Assembly: GCF_003173715.1 (NCBI RefSeq)
Contig: NZ_CP029550.1
Location: forward strand, 1,922,001 to 1,986,000
Source: Methylobacterium durans
GTDB taxonomy: Bacteria > Pseudomonadota > Alphaproteobacteria > Rhizobiales > Beijerinckiaceae
Length of the DNA: 64,000 nt
Reading direction: 5' to 3'
The notes under the pieces were generated by a model. That model was given only the letters and a program-made list of their open reading frames with translations. It did no database searches and was not told the DNA's origin. Position numbers and translations under genes: made by a program. Shown here piece after piece: positions 29,361-39,238 of the stretch. Every line of letters starts with the position of its first letter. The first letter of the stretch is position 1.

Positions 29361-30308
29361 ATGCCGCCTCAGACCTCCTCCGGCGACCTCCTCGCCGACC
29401 GCCGCTACGCCTACGCCGAAGCCTGCCTCGCGGAGGGCGACGCCGCGGGCGCCGCCGAGATGGCCGAGCAGGCCCTCGACCTCGCCCCCCGCTACGCGCC
29501 GGCCTGGCTGCTGCTCGGCCGGGCGCGGGAGGCGCTGCACCGGGGCGGCGGGGCGGAACGCGACCTTCAGGGCGCGCTGCGGGCCTACGCCGCCGCCCTC
29601 GACCTCGACCCGGAGGACCGGCTCGGCAGCCGGCTGCACCTCGCCCAGCTCGGGCACGGCGACCGGCTCGCCGCGATCTCCCCGGCCTACGTGCGCGCCC
29701 TGTTCGACGGATACGCCGCGCGCTTCGAGCGCCACCTCGTCGGCGATCTCGGCTATCGCGGCCCCGAGATGCTGCGGGACGCCCTCGACCGGGTCGCCGG
29801 GCCGGGGCGGCACTTCGCCCGCGTGCTCGATCTCGGCTGCGGGACGGGGCTGATGGGCGCGGCGCTCGCGGGCCGCTTCGACCACCTCGCCGGCGTCGAC
29901 CTCTCGCCCGGGATGCTGGCGCGGGCCGAGCGGCGCGGCCTCTATCACCGCCTCGTCGCGGGGGACCTGACCGATTGCCTCGCGGAGGCGGGCCCGGGAT
30001 CGATCGACCTCGTCGTCGCGGCCGACGTCTTCATCTATCTCGGTGACCTCGGGCCGATCCTCGCATCGACCGCGCACGCCCTCGCCGCGGCGGGGCTCGC
30101 CGCCTTCACGGTCCAGTCGCATCCGGGCGCGGGCGTCGTGATCGGCGAGGACGGGCGCTACGCCCACGCGGATTCGGCCCTGCTCGCCGCCGCCGCGGCC
30201 GCGGGCCTCGCGCCCCTCCTCGTCACCGAGGCCGAGATCCGCTGCCAGAACGGGCGGGGCGTGCCGGGCCGCATCGTCGTGCTCGGGCGCCGGGACACGG
30301 TTGCGTGA
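29361..30308 (+). CDS. TPR-containing SAM-dependent methyltransferase
   Basis: Residues about 10-100 form TPR-like helices (AEACLAEGDAAGAAEMAEQA, then ALDLDPEDRLGSRLHLA). A Rossmann methyltransferase follows, with motif I VLDLGCGTGLMGAAL, motif II HLAGVDLSPGML and LVVAADVFIYLGDL. The segment PAYVRALFDGYAARFERHLV is typical of the TPR-methyltransferase group. The target is unknown. The gene is divergent from the exonuclease gene with a very short shared promoter region. Confidence 0.85.
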   Translation: MPPQTSSGDLLADRRYAYAEACLAEGDAAGAAEMAEQALDLAPRYAPAWLLLGRAREALHRGGGAERDLQGALRAYAAALDLDPEDRLGSRLHLAQLGHGDRLAAISPAYVRALFDGYAARFERHLVGDLGYRGPEMLRDALDRVAGPGRHFARVLDLGCGTGLMGAALAGRFDHLAGVDLSPGMLARAERRGLYHRLVAGDLTDCLAEAGPGSIDLVVAADVFIYLGDLGPILASTAHALAAAGLAAFTVQSHPGAGVVIGEDGRYAHADSALLAAAAAAGLAPLLVTEAEIRCQNGRGVPGRIVVLGRRDTVA

Positions 30309-30419
30309 GGCTTTCCGGATTTCGCTGCGCCGCCGCAACCTCGCGGAGCCTCGCCGGTTAAGCGGCTTAGCCGTTTCCGGAGGCCTCCCGCCGAGGGCGG
30401 TCGGCGCGCGAGGACATCG

Positions 30420-31175
30420 ATGGCAGACAAGCCCGTGGACAAGTCGTTTCCCGCGAGCGCGAAGACGCGGGTTCCGCTCGCCCTCGCGCTGGCCGGCCTT
30501 GCGGGCTGCGCGGACTCGATCGGCTTCCTCGAGTACTCGCAGCTGTTCATGTCGTTCATGTCGGGCAACACGACCCGGTTCGGCGTATCGGTCTCGACCT
30601 TCGACTGGGAGAACACCGCCCGCGTCTGCACCACGATCCTGATCTTCTGCTTCGGCGCCTTCCTCGGCACCCTGATCGCGGCCTGGGTCGGGCCCTGGCG
30701 GCTGCCGGTGCTGCTCTCGATCGAGGCGGCGCTCCTGGCGATCGGCCTCGTCAGCCCCTGGGGCACCTTCTCCTTCCCGCTGCACGCCTACCCGATCGTG
30801 ATGGCCCTGGGACTTCAGAACGCGACCCTGCAGGACGCCAACGGCAACAGCATCGCCCTGACCTACGTCACCGGCGCGGTCGTCCGGTTCGGCACGGGGC
30901 TCGCGAACCTCATCCTGCACAAGCCGAACCCGTCCTTCTGGATCCAGGCCCCGCTCTGGGGAGCGCTGAGCACCGGCGCCGTGATTGGGGGCGCCCTCCA
31001 GATCCGCTACGGCGAGAGCGCCTTCCTGTTCCCGGCGGCGCTCGCGGCCCTGCTCGCCGTGATCGCGATCATCGTGGCGCTGGCCAGGCCCGGCAGTCAC
31101 CTGATCGCCGGCAATTCCCCGGCGCCCGACGCGGCGCCGAGCGCCGAGCCGCTCCACGTCGTCACGCGGGCCTGA
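30420..31175 (+). CDS. DUF1275 (YoaK) family membrane protein
   Basis: A 251-residue protein with about six membrane helices. The family signature is present: LAGCADSIGFLEY, FMSFMSGNTTRFG, then GLQNATLQDANGN, SIALTYVTGAVVRFG. YoaK/DUF1275 proteins may transport or sense small molecules; no substrate is established. ATG 30420 begins after gaggacatcg. The frame is intact. It converges with arfB (stop codons 4 bp apart). Confidence 0.88.
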   Translation: MADKPVDKSFPASAKTRVPLALALAGLAGCADSIGFLEYSQLFMSFMSGNTTRFGVSVSTFDWENTARVCTTILIFCFGAFLGTLIAAWVGPWRLPVLLSIEAALLAIGLVSPWGTFSFPLHAYPIVMALGLQNATLQDANGNSIALTYVTGAVVRFGTGLANLILHKPNPSFWIQAPLWGALSTGAVIGGALQIRYGESAFLFPAALAALLAVIAIIVALARPGSHLIAGNSPAPDAAPSAEPLHVVTRA

Positions 31176-31179
31176 TCCT

Positions 31180-31590
31180 TCACTCCTCCGGGCCGCTCCG
31201 GCGCAGGCTCTTCACGGCGCCGCGGCGCGCCTTCGATTCGAGGCGGCGCTTCTTCGAGGCGAGCGTGGGCCGCGTCGCCCGGCGCGGCGTCGGCGGGACG
31301 GCGGCCTCCGCCACCATCGCGGCGAGGCGCTCGCGGGCGTCGGCCCGGTTGCGCTCCTGCGTGCGGAAGCGCTGCGCCGCGATGACGAGCACGCCCTCGG
31401 CCGTGAGCCGCCGCCCGGCCATCCGCATCAGGCGCACCGCCACCGCGTCGGGCAGCGAGGCCGAGCGGCGCACGTCGAAGCGCAATTGCACCGCGGTCGA
31501 GAGCTTGTTGACGTTCTGGCCGCCGGGCCCGGAGGCGCGCACGAAGCTCTCCTCCAGCTCCGCCTCGTCGATGGCGATGTGGGGGTGCAT
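31180..31590 (-). CDS. arfB: alternative ribosome-rescue factor B (peptidyl-tRNA hydrolase)
   Basis: ArfB frees stalled ribosomes by hydrolysing peptidyl-tRNA. The catalytic GGQ lies at residues 23-25 in RASGPGGQNVNKLSTAVQLR, and the C-terminal tail is basic (ASKKRRLESKARRGAVK), as needed to enter the mRNA channel. At 136 residues it has the normal length. ATG 31590 (MHPHIAIDEAELEESF) lacks a strong ribosome site but is the best-placed start. Confidence 0.92.
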   Translation of the reverse strand: MHPHIAIDEAELEESFVRASGPGGQNVNKLSTAVQLRFDVRRSASLPDAVAVRLMRMAGRRLTAEGVLVIAAQRFRTQERNRADARERLAAMVAEAAVPPTPRRATRPTLASKKRRLESKARRGAVKSLRRSGPEE

Positions 31591-31636
31591 TGCAGGGCCA
31601 CGATCACCATCTCCCGGACATGCGAATCCCGTCCGG

Positions 31637-31921
31637 TCAGGCCGCTTCGCCGGGCGTGCGCGCCCGCACTGCCAGCGCGTGCAGGCCGCGCTTGAATGCG
31701 CCATCCAGCAATCCGTTGACGAGCCGGTGGCGCTCGACCCGGCTCTTCCCCTCGAAGGCCGCCGAGACAACGTCGAGGCGGAAATGCGTCTCGCCCGATT
31801 CGCGCCAGCCCGCGTGGCCGGCGTGAAGGTGGGATTCGTCGACCACGTCGAGATGCGTCGGCGCGAGTTCCGCGGCGAGCGTTTCCGCGATCCAGTTCTT
31901 CAACGTGCCGCCCTCGGGCAT
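31637..31921 (-). CDS. bolA: BolA family protein
   Basis: A 94-residue protein beginning MPEGGTLKNWIAETLAAE, with the BolA core DESHLHAGHAGWRESGETHFRL, given here in two parts: DESHLHAGHAGWRESG and ETHFRLDVVSAAFEG, then RHRLVNGLL. BolA proteins pair with monothiol glutaredoxins in iron-sulfur handling and stress responses. The neighbouring divergent J-domain gene and cobS form a conserved alphaproteobacterial order. Confidence 0.92.
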   Translation of the reverse strand: MPEGGTLKNWIAETLAAELAPTHLDVVDESHLHAGHAGWRESGETHFRLDVVSAAFEGKSRVERHRLVNGLLDGAFKRGLHALAVRARTPGEAA

Positions 31922-32044
31922 CCGTCTCTCCCGCTTCGGAGGTGACTCGGTTTCCCGGACGGCGCGTCAAGCCCCGATGATCGCATGCGTCATCAGGCCC
32001 GCCGCCCTTGTGTCTCCGGTCCGCCCCCTCATAATCGCCCTGTC

Positions 32045-32671
32045 ATGGATCTCAACTCGCGCCTGTTCGACAGCATCCGCATCAAGCCGTCCTGCGACGA
32101 GCCGAAGACGGCCGAGCAGGCGCAGGCCTGCGAGACGCCGGGCTGCACCCATCCGGGCCTGTACCGGGCGCCCAAGGGCCGCAAGGCCGAGGGCCAGTAC
32201 TGGCGCTTCTGCATCGACCACGTGCGGGCCTACAACGCCGCCTACAATTACTTCGACGGGATGAACGACGCCGCCGTCCAGGCCTACCAGAAGGACGCGA
32301 TCATCGGGCATCGCCCGACCTGGGCGATGGGCGCGAACGGGGCGGCGGAGGGGACCAAGCGCAAGGGCGAGCCGCAGCGGGACTGGGCCTATGTCGATCC
32401 GCTGGGCATCCTGCGGGCGGAGGGCGTCGGCGAGACCGCGCGGCGGGCCAAGGCGGAGCCGCAGCGCCCGCGCCACTCGGGCGCCGTGCGCAAGGCCCTC
32501 GACGTGCTCGGCCTCGACGAGGCTGCGGACGCGGCCGCCATCAAGGCTCAGTACAAGGTGCTGGTGAAGCGCTTCCACCCGGACGCCAACGGCGGCGACC
32601 GCTCCTTCGAGGAGCGCCTGCGCGACATCATCCGGGCGCACGACACCTTGCGGGCGGCGGGGCTCTGCTGA
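32045..32671 (+). CDS. J domain-containing protein
   Basis: A 208-residue protein with an N-terminal Cys-containing region (ETPGCTHPGLYRAPKGR, YWRFCIDHVRAYNAAYNYF) and a C-terminal J domain (ALDVLGLDEAADAAAIKAQY, then LVKRFHPDANGG with HPD near residue 178). It probably recruits DnaK to a specific client. This type is found between bolA and cobS in many Hyphomicrobiales. It has no Gly/Phe region or zinc finger, so it is not a canonical DnaJ. Confidence 0.9.
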   Translation: MDLNSRLFDSIRIKPSCDEPKTAEQAQACETPGCTHPGLYRAPKGRKAEGQYWRFCIDHVRAYNAAYNYFDGMNDAAVQAYQKDAIIGHRPTWAMGANGAAEGTKRKGEPQRDWAYVDPLGILRAEGVGETARRAKAEPQRPRHSGAVRKALDVLGLDEAADAAAIKAQYKVLVKRFHPDANGGDRSFEERLRDIIRAHDTLRAAGLC

Positions 32672-32915
32672 GCCGTCCGGCACGAAGGATGCACGCACCG
32701 AACCGATCCTGAGCCCTGCCCTGCGTGCGGGGGAGGCGCCAAACGGCCCGCGACACCCTATATGCGGGGCTCGCAAGCCTAGTGGCGCCGTGCGGCGCCG
32801 ATGATTAAGGAAGGCCGGAGGCCCGTCTGCCGCGAGAGTCCGGCGGGCCCGAGCCGTGAGACATCCGCGAGGTTCCGCGCTTCACCCGCCGGCGCCCGCC
32901 CCGACGAGGTCCCGT

Positions 32916-33899
32916 ATGCTTTCTGACGACACGCCCGCCTCGCTGCCCGACCGGACCGTTTCCGTGCGCGAGGTCTTCGGCATCGACATCGACCTCAAGG
33001 TGCCGGCCTTCTCCGAGATGGACGAGCACGTGCCCGATCTCGACGCGGATTACATCTTCGACCGCGAGACCACGCTGGCGATCCTGGCGGGCTTCGCCCG
33101 CAACCGCCGCGTGATGATCACGGGCTACCACGGCACCGGCAAGTCGACCCATATCGAGCAGGTCGCGGCCCGGCTGAACTGGCCCTGCGTCCGGATCAAC
33201 CTCGACAGCCACGTCTCGCGCATCGATCTCGTCGGCAAGGACGCGATCGTCCTGCAGGACGGCAAGCAGGTCACCGCCTTCCAGGACGGCATCCTGCCCT
33301 GGGCGCTGCAGAACAACGTCGCCCTCGTCTTCGACGAGTACGATGCGGGCCGCCCCGACGTGATGTTCGTGATCCAGCGCGTGCTGGAACTGTCGGGACG
33401 CCTGACGCTCCTCGACCAGAAGCGGGTGATCCGCCCCCACCCGGCCTTCCGCCTGTTCGCGACCGCCAACACGGTCGGCCTCGGCGACACGTCCGGCCTC
33501 TATCACGGCACGCAGCAGATCAACCAGGGCCAGATGGACCGCTGGTCGATCGTCACGACCCTGAACTACCTGCCCCACGACCGCGAGGTGGACATCGTCC
33601 TCTCCAAGGCGGTCCACTACAAGGGCGAGCAGGGCCGCGACACGGTCAACCGCATGGTGCGCGTGGCGGACCTCACCCGCAACGCCTTCATGAACGGCGA
33701 CCTCTCGACCGTGATGAGCCCCCGCACGGTGATCACCTGGGCGGAGAACGCCGACATCTTCCGCGACATCGGCTTCGCCTTCCGGGTCACCTTCCTCAAC
33801 AAGTGCGACGAGCTGGAGCGGCCACTCGTCGCCGAGTTCTACCAGCGGGCCTTCGGCAAGGAGCTGCCGGAGAGCGCCGTCAACGTCGCGCTGAGCTGA
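32916..33899 (+). CDS. cobS: cobaltochelatase AAA+ subunit CobS
   Basis: CobS with CobT forms the ATP-dependent chaperone part of the aerobic cobaltochelatase, which with CobN inserts cobalt into hydrogenobyrinate diamide. Walker A is [10 protein letters not shown] at about residues 69-78 and Walker [11 protein letters not shown] near 137-146; sensor [18 protein letters not shown] and arginine-finger regions follow. The N-terminus ([20 protein letters not shown]) is characteristic. ATG 32916 is 245 bp after the J-domain gene; no cobalamin riboswitch was seen in that gap. Confidence 0.96.
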   Translation: MLSDDTPASLPDRTVSVREVFGIDIDLKVPAFSEMDEHVPDLDADYIFDRETTLAILAGFARNRRVMITGYHGTGKSTHIEQVAARLNWPCVRINLDSHVSRIDLVGKDAIVLQDGKQVTAFQDGILPWALQNNVALVFDEYDAGRPDVMFVIQRVLELSGRLTLLDQKRVIRPHPAFRLFATANTVGLGDTSGLYHGTQQINQGQMDRWSIVTTLNYLPHDREVDIVLSKAVHYKGEQGRDTVNRMVRVADLTRNAFMNGDLSTVMSPRTVITWAENADIFRDIGFAFRVTFLNKCDELERPLVAEFYQRAFGKELPESAVNVALS

Positions 33900-33905
33900 G
33901 GCCGC

Positions 33906-34412
33906 ATGGAGGACGCGATGGCGCACCCGGTCCCGACGCGCGAGGACGCCCCGGCGACTCCGCTTGCCGAGGGTCGGACGCGCTACGGGGACGACCACTA
34001 CACCTGGGTCCAAGAACAGGTGGCCCTGCTCCGCTCCGGGCGGGTGGAGGCGCTCGACCTCGACAACATCGCCGAGGAGCTGAGCGACGTGGGCTTGAGC
34101 GAGTATTACCGGCTCCAGAGTGCCGTCGAGATCCTCCTCCTTCACATGCTGAAATGGGATCACCAGCCCGAGCGGCGCAGTCGGAGCTGGGCCCTCAGCA
34201 GCGCCGAGCATCGCGAGCGCGCGCTCATCCATTTGCGAAAGAGTCCCGGCCTCAAATCGAGCCTCGACGAGGTGCGGCGCGACGCCTTCCGCCTCGCCCG
34301 CCTCGGCGCCGCCCGGCAGATGAGGCGCCCGCCGGCCGCCCTGCCGGCGGATTGTCCCTATGCCTGGGACGACATCCTGAACCGCCCCTTCGCGTTCGAG
34401 GCCGATCGCTAG
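33906..34412 (+). CDS. DUF29 family protein between cobS and cobT
   Basis: A 168-residue protein with DUF29 hallmarks: [33 protein letters not shown], then [15 protein letters not shown] and [23 protein letters not shown]29 proteins are widespread helical proteins of unknown function. It starts 6 bp after cobS and ends 4 bp before cobT, so it is in the operon. Its presence there is not essential to cobaltochelatase as known; it may be an insertion that kept the operon intact, or an assembly helper. Confidence 0.85.
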   Translation: MEDAMAHPVPTREDAPATPLAEGRTRYGDDHYTWVQEQVALLRSGRVEALDLDNIAEELSDVGLSEYYRLQSAVEILLLHMLKWDHQPERRSRSWALSSAEHRERALIHLRKSPGLKSSLDEVRRDAFRLARLGAARQMRRPPAALPADCPYAWDDILNRPFAFEADR

Positions 34413-34416
34413 CCGC

Positions 34417-36321
34417 ATGTCCATCTCGAACCGCAAGCCCGGCGAGCGCCGCGAGCCCGTCGCCGAACCCCTGAAGCGCTCCGTCGCCGGGTGCCTGCGC
34501 GCCATCGCGCGGCGCTCCGAGGTCGAGGTGACCTACGCCACCGACCGGCCGGCGCTGACCGGCGACAAGGCGCGCCTGCCCGAGCCGCCCCGCAAGCTCT
34601 CGGCCGGGGACGTCGCGGTCCTGCGCGGCAACGCGGACGCGATGGCGCTGCGGCTCGGCTGCCACGATTCCGCCGTCCACCGCCGCCTGGCACCCGAGAA
34701 CGCCGCGGCGCGCGCCGTCTACGACGCCGTGGAGCAGGCCCGCGTCGAGGCGATCGGCTCGCGCCGGATGGCGGGCGTGGCCAGCAACATCACGGCGATG
34801 CTGGAGGACCGCTATCACCGCGGCGGCAAGTACGAGCAGATCACCGACCGGGCCGACGCGCCGATGGAGGACGCCGTCGCCCTGATGGTGCGCGAGCGCC
34901 TGACCGGACAGGCGCCCCCGCCCGCCGCCCGCAAGATCGTCGAGCTCTGGCGCCCGCACATCGAGGACAAGGCCGGCAAGGACCTCGACGGCCTGCTCGG
35001 CTCGCTGGAGAACCAGCGCGCCTTCGCCCGCTCCGTGCGCGACCTGCTCTCCTCCCTCGACATGGCGGACGAGACGCCCTTCGACCCGGAGGACGAGGAG
35101 AACGAGGACGAGAACGAGGCCCAGGACGACGAGCAGAGCCCGCAGGAGGGCGAGGCCGAGGAGCAGAGCCAGGGCGACCGCGCCGAGGTCGAGTCGACGG
35201 AGGAAGCCTCCGACGACATCGAGGAGGGCGCGACCGAATCCGCCGACGCGCCGTCCGGCGAGTTGCCGGAGGATTCGCAGGACGCCGAGTCGGAGGAGGC
35301 CTCCGAATCCTGGCGGCCGCCGAGCCAGAAGGCCAACGAGCCGCGCGGGCCGGACTACAAGGTGTTCAACCCGCGCTTCGACGAGATCATCCATGCGGAG
35401 GATCTCTGCGACGCGGACGAGCTCGCGCGCCTGCGCACCTATCTCGACAAGCAGCTCGCCCATCTCCAGGGCGTCGTCGGGCGCCTCGCCAACCGTCTGC
35501 AGCGGCGGCTGCTCGCCAAGCAGAACCGCGCCTGGGACTTCGACCTGGAGGAGGGCCAGCTCGACCCGGCCCGCCTCGTGCGCGTCGTGATCGACCCGTT
35601 CCAGCCCCTCTCCTTCAAGCAGGAGAAGGACACGAACTTCCGCGATACGGTCGTGACCCTGCTCCTCGACAATTCCGGCTCGATGCGCGGGCGACCGATC
35701 ACGGTCGCGGCGACCTGCGCCGACATCCTGGCGCGGACGCTGGAGCGCTGCGGCGTGAAGGTCGAGATCCTCGGCTTCACCACCCGCGCCTGGAAGGGCG
35801 GCCAGTCGCGCGAGGCGTGGCTCGCGGCCGGCAAGCCCGCCTCGCCGGGACGCCTCAACGACCTGCGCCACATCGTCTACAAGTCGGCCGACGCCCCCTG
35901 GCGCCGGGCCCGCAAGAACCTCGGGCTGATGATGCGCGAGGGTCTGCTCAAGGAGAACATCGACGGCGAGGCGCTGGACTGGGCGCACAAGCGCCTGCTC
36001 GGCCGGCCCGAGCAGCGCAAGATCCTGATGGTCATCTCGGACGGCGCCCCGGTCGACGATTCGACGCTCTCGGTCAATGCCGGCAACTATCTCGAGCGAC
36101 ACCTGCGCTGGATGATCGAGGACATCGAGACCCGCTCGCCCGTGGAACTCCTCGCCATCGGCATCGGCCACGACGTCACGCGCTATTACCGGCGCGCCGT
36201 CACCATCATCGACGCGGAGGAACTCGGCGGCGCCATGACGGAGAAGCTCGCTGAGCTGTTCGAGGAGGACGGCGCGCCGCCCGTGCGCGCGCCGATCCGG
36301 GCTGCGGGCGGTCGCCGCTAG
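34417..36321 (+). CDS. cobT: cobaltochelatase subunit CobT
   Basis: The N-terminal helical domain ends near residue 220. It is followed by a highly acidic linker of about 75 residues ([14 protein letters not shown] onward). The C-terminal von Willebrand A domain has the metal-ion site [11 protein letters not shown] near residue 417 and [13 protein letters not shown] further on. CobT docks to CobS and CobN. At 634 residues the length is normal. The stop overlaps the convergent TetR gene by 4 bp. Confidence 0.95.
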   Translation: MSISNRKPGERREPVAEPLKRSVAGCLRAIARRSEVEVTYATDRPALTGDKARLPEPPRKLSAGDVAVLRGNADAMALRLGCHDSAVHRRLAPENAAARAVYDAVEQARVEAIGSRRMAGVASNITAMLEDRYHRGGKYEQITDRADAPMEDAVALMVRERLTGQAPPPAARKIVELWRPHIEDKAGKDLDGLLGSLENQRAFARSVRDLLSSLDMADETPFDPEDEENEDENEAQDDEQSPQEGEAEEQSQGDRAEVESTEEASDDIEEGATESADAPSGELPEDSQDAESEEASESWRPPSQKANEPRGPDYKVFNPRFDEIIHAEDLCDADELARLRTYLDKQLAHLQGVVGRLANRLQRRLLAKQNRAWDFDLEEGQLDPARLVRVVIDPFQPLSFKQEKDTNFRDTVVTLLLDNSGSMRGRPITVAATCADILARTLERCGVKVEILGFTTRAWKGGQSREAWLAAGKPASPGRLNDLRHIVYKSADAPWRRARKNLGLMMREGLLKENIDGEALDWAHKRLLGRPEQRKILMVISDGAPVDDSTLSVNAGNYLERHLRWMIEDIETRSPVELLAIGIGHDVTRYYRRAVTIIDAEELGGAMTEKLAELFEEDGAPPVRAPIRAAGGRR

Positions 36322-36884
36322 GGTTCGGCGAGGCCGAGCCCGGCCTCGAGCCGGGCGAGGGCCCGCACGAACACGGCCGGGTCGTCGACCGCCCGGGCCA
36401 TGACGAGGGCGCCCTGGATCGCCGAGACGACGTGCTCGGCCTCCTCCGCCGCGCTCCCCTCAGCGCGGCCCGCCCGGCGCAGCGCATCCGCCAGGGCGTC
36501 GCGCCAGGCCGCGAAGTAGGTGGCGATGCGGGCGGCGAAGCGGTCGCGCACGTCGCCCAGCGCGAAGGCGCCGACGAGGCAGACTCGCCGGCCCGAGCGG
36601 AAATAGGCGTCCGTCTCCCGGAACATCCGGCGGATCGCGGCCGCCGGATCCGGATCCTCCCGCAGGGGCGCGAAGACCGCGCGCGCGAACCAGCCGTCAA
36701 TCTCCGCGAGCACGGACGCTGCCATCTCCTCCTTACCTCCGGGGAAGAAATGGTAAAGGCTGCCCTTCCCGAGGCCGGTGCGGGCGCCGATCAGCGACAG
36801 GCTCGCGCCCTCGTAACCGAACTCGCGGAAGATCTCGGCCAGCGCGGCGACGGCGTCGGCGCGCTCGTTGACGGTGCGGGTCAC
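36318..36884 (-). CDS. TetR/AcrR family regulator
   Basis: The N-terminal helix-turn-helix reads [19 protein letters not shown] then [19 protein letters not shown] (residues about 16-55). An all-helical ligand domain follows. It begins 14 bp after the DUF1348 gene on the same strand, so the two are probably one transcript, with palindromes at 37393-37422 upstream as the likely operator. Such autoregulated pairs often respond to a compound handled by the partner enzyme. Confidence 0.9.
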   Translation of the reverse strand: MTRTVNERADAVAALAEIFREFGYEGASLSLIGARTGLGKGSLYHFFPGGKEEMAASVLAEIDGWFARAVFAPLREDPDPAAAIRRMFRETDAYFRSGRRVCLVGAFALGDVRDRFAARIATYFAAWRDALADALRRAGRAEGSAAEEAEHVVSAIQGALVMARAVDDPAVFVRALARLEAGLGLAEP

Positions 36885-36898
36885 GCGTCCACCCGGGG

Positions 36899-37372
36899 TC
36901 AGAGGCCGAGGTCGGTCAGGCCCGGATGGTCGGCCGGGCGCGGGCCGGACCGGTCCCAGTGGAACTTGCGCTCGGAATCGCGGATGGCGAGGTCGTTGAT
37001 GCTGGCGTGGCGCACCCGCATCAGGCCGTTCCCGTCGAACTCCCAGTTCTCGTTGCCGTAGGCTCGGAACCAGTCTCCCGCCGCATCGTGGAACTCGTAG
37101 GCGAAGCGCACCGCGATCCGGTCGCCGCTATGGGCCCAGATCTCCTTGATCAGCCGGTACTCGTGCTCGCGCTCCCACTTGCGCGTCAGGAACTCGACGA
37201 TCGCGGAACGCCCCTGGAAGATCTCCGAGCGGTTCCGCCAGCGGCTGTCGATCGTGTAGGCGAGGGAGACCTTCTCGGGGTTGCGCCCGTTCCAGCCGTC
37301 CTCGGCGGCACGGACCTTCTGGATGGCGCTGTCCTGCGTGAAGGGCGGCAGCGGGGGGCGCGTCTCGGACAT
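36899..37372 (-). CDS. DUF1348 nuclear transport factor 2-like protein
   Basis: A 157-residue protein of the SnoaL/NTF2-like fold with DUF1348 signature: [35 protein letters not shown], and [19 protein letters not shown] followed by [11 protein letters not shown]. The catalytic role is unknown. I start at ATG 37372 ([11 protein letters not shown]); an in-frame ATG at 37387 is also possible. It is the first gene of a two-gene unit with tetR. Confidence 0.88.
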   Translation of the reverse strand: MSETRPPLPPFTQDSAIQKVRAAEDGWNGRNPEKVSLAYTIDSRWRNRSEIFQGRSAIVEFLTRKWEREHEYRLIKEIWAHSGDRIAVRFAYEFHDAAGDWFRAYGNENWEFDGNGLMRVRHASINDLAIRDSERKFHWDRSGPRPADHPGLTDLGL

Positions 37373-37392
37373 GGTGGCCTCGTCCAAAGTTG

Positions 37393-37422
37393 ACCGATCG
37401 GATCGGTGTGTACCGATCGGTA
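37393..37422. promoter_or_regulatory. putative TetR operator upstream of DUF1348-tetR
   Basis: The stretch holds accgatcgg, an inverted repeat gatcggt-gtgt-accgatc at 37401-37418, and the perfect 12-bp palindrome taccgatcggta at 37411-37422. The core CCGATCGG thus occurs twice, 18 bp apart. It lies 20 bp upstream of the DUF1348 start, where a repressor would block transcription. Confidence 0.7.
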
Positions 37423-37511
37423 AAGTGGCGAGGCCGCGCTGTCAATGTCGATCGGCTGGCGGTGCCGACTTCGTGCGGGTGCGGGCGGGCGGTCGTCGGT
37501 CCGAGCGCAGG

Positions 37512-37625
37512 TCCCCTCCAGTTCCAAGAGGGACAGGGTGAGGGGTTCAGGTTTCTCCGGAGAGGTCGCATCCCTCACCCGGTGCGCTCACGCACCCGAC
37601 CTCTCCCGAACGGGAGAGGTGGTCC
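37512..37625. repeat. dispersed palindromic repeat, copy 2, intergenic
   Basis: It shares ordered blocks with the copy in the ligase gene (gggtgaggggt, tctccgga, cgcatccctcacccggt, ccgacctctcccg, acgggagaggtgg). The ends form ctctcccgaacgggag-type hairpins. Here it lies between the DUF1348 start and the rpmB terminator and encodes nothing evident. Confidence 0.85.
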
Positions 37626-37643
37626 GGCAAGCGTCGGAACGGC

Positions 37644-37681
37644 AGAAGGCCGCCGCACGGGTTCGCGTGCGGCGGCCTTCT
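37644..37681 (-). terminator. perfect 16-bp hairpin downstream of rpmB
   Basis: AGAAGGCCGCCGCACG and its exact complement are separated by six bases. It starts 43 bp beyond the rpmB stop codon on the minus strand. There is no long T tract, but the stem is strong enough to act as a terminator or 3' mRNA stabiliser. Confidence 0.75.
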
Positions 37682-37724
37682 GAGAAATCGGAGATCGTGC
37701 TGCCGGCCTCGGGCCGGTGCGGGG

Positions 37725-38030
37725 TCAGGCGGCGGCCTGGGTCTCGGTCTCGGCGAGCTTCTTCTGGATCTCGCGCTTCAGAAGGCGGGCCGTCTGCGAC
37801 AGCTCGATCTCGCGGGCCTTCACGAGGAACCCGTCGAGGCCGCCGCGGTGCTCGACCGAGCGCAGGGCGTGCGCCGTGACGCGCAGGCGGACGCGGCGGT
37901 TGAGGGCGTCCGAGGTGAGGGTGACGTTGCACAGGTTCGGCAGGAACCGGCACTTGGTCTTGCGGTTCGAGTGGCTCACGAGGTGACCGACCTGCACGGC
38001 CTTGCCCGTGAGTTCGCAGCGGCGCGACAT
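37725..38030 (-). CDS. rpmB: 50S ribosomal protein L28
   Basis: The start [20 protein letters not shown] and the following [18 protein letters not shown] are diagnostic of alphaproteobacterial L28. The 101-residue length is normal for this group, which has a C-terminal extension ([18 protein letters not shown]). ATG 38030 is chosen; an upstream frame to 38114 has no support. It is monocistronic, with a strong hairpin after it. Confidence 0.97.
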   Translation of the reverse strand: MSRRCELTGKAVQVGHLVSHSNRKTKCRFLPNLCNVTLTSDALNRRVRLRVTAHALRSVEHRGGLDGFLVKAREIELSQTARLLKREIQKKLAETETQAAA

Positions 38031-38327
38031 AGCAAACAATCCCGTATCGTTCCGTGGGCGGTCAGAACTCGGACCGTGACAGCCGGCGCGGCACTCGCCG
38101 CGGGCCTCGCCCAAGCGTGATTCCAGGTCCAGCGGAGTCCTGTTGAAGGCGCGAGCCTATAGGCGATCGGGCCGCGCGCCGTCAAGGCGAAAGCCGCGCC
38201 CCGTGTGCCCTTCCCGGCACTGGCGGTCGCCGAACGCTCTGTTAACCATGCGGGAGGGATAACGCTTCCGTCGTGCCGAGGGTCAAGCCCGCGCCGGCCC
38301 GAGCGTTGGGGATTCTGAGTCCGGACC

Positions 38328-39227
38328 ATGTTCGCCACGCCCTCCATTCCGTCGATGCCGGCCCGCCGCCGCGCTGCGGCCGCCCTCTGCCTCCTCGCCG
38401 CCGCGGGCCTCGCGCCCGCCGAGGCGCGCCCGCGCGCGCCGAAATCCGCCCCCGCCACCGTCACCGTCGATTACGGCGTCAACCTCGCCGGCCTCCCGAT
38501 CGGCACCGCGCATCTCTCCGGCGCCATCGAGGGCCAGCGCTACCGCATGGACGTGTCGGCGACGTTGACCGGCCTCGTCGGCGCCATCACCGGCGGCATG
38601 GGCTCGGCCCGCTCCAGCGGGCTCCTCAGCGCCGGCCCGCAGCCGAACGCCTTCGCGATCGCCACCCGCACGTCGAATTCCGGTATCGCGGTGCGCATGG
38701 CGCTCTCGCGCGGCAACGTCACCCAGTCCGAGGTGACGCCCCCCCTCGTCGACATGGGCGACCGGGTACCCGTCACCGCGGCCAACAGGCGCGGCGTGAT
38801 GGACCCGGCGAGCGCCCTGCTGATGCCGGCCCGCGCGCAGGGAGACCTCACCGACCCCGAGAATTGCAACCGCACACTGCCGGTCTTCGACGGCGCAACC
38901 CGCTTCAACGTGGTGCTGAGCTACGCTGAGACCCGCGCGGTCGAGAAGCCGGGCTATTCTGGCCCCGTCCTCGTCTGCAACGCCCGCTACCAGGCGATCG
39001 CGGGCCACCGGCCGGACCGGCCGGGGGTGCGCTTCATGGAGGAGAACCGCGACATGTCGGTCTGGCTCGCCCCCGTCGAGGGGACGCGGGTCCTGCTGCC
39101 GATGCGGATCTCGGTGCGCACCACGGTCGGCACCAACATCATCGAGGCGACGCGCTGGACGCGCTCCGCCACCGCCGCGGTGCCGGCCGAGACGGCCGCC
39201 GTCGCGAGCCTCGGCGCACAGCCGTAG
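38328..39227 (+). CDS. DUF3108 periplasmic protein
   Basis: A 299-residue protein with a signal peptide (RRRAAAALCLLAAAGLAPAEA) and DUF3108 features: VTVDYGVNLAGLPIGTAHLS, YRMDVSATLTGLVGAITGG and a late CNARYQAIAGHRPDR segment. The domain is predicted to be an all-beta periplasmic fold of unknown function. It lies opposite rpmB, as in many Hyphomicrobiales. It ends 11 bp before a second small secreted gene. Confidence 0.85.
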   Translation: MFATPSIPSMPARRRAAAALCLLAAAGLAPAEARPRAPKSAPATVTVDYGVNLAGLPIGTAHLSGAIEGQRYRMDVSATLTGLVGAITGGMGSARSSGLLSAGPQPNAFAIATRTSNSGIAVRMALSRGNVTQSEVTPPLVDMGDRVPVTAANRRGVMDPASALLMPARAQGDLTDPENCNRTLPVFDGATRFNVVLSYAETRAVEKPGYSGPVLVCNARYQAIAGHRPDRPGVRFMEENRDMSVWLAPVEGTRVLLPMRISVRTTVGTNIIEATRWTRSATAAVPAETAAVASLGAQP

Positions 39228-39238
39228 GGCCCTCGGCC

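Noticed and set aside
32672..32915. Cobalamin riboswitch before cobS
   Set aside because: I found no B12-box-like conserved core or long structured leader in the gap.
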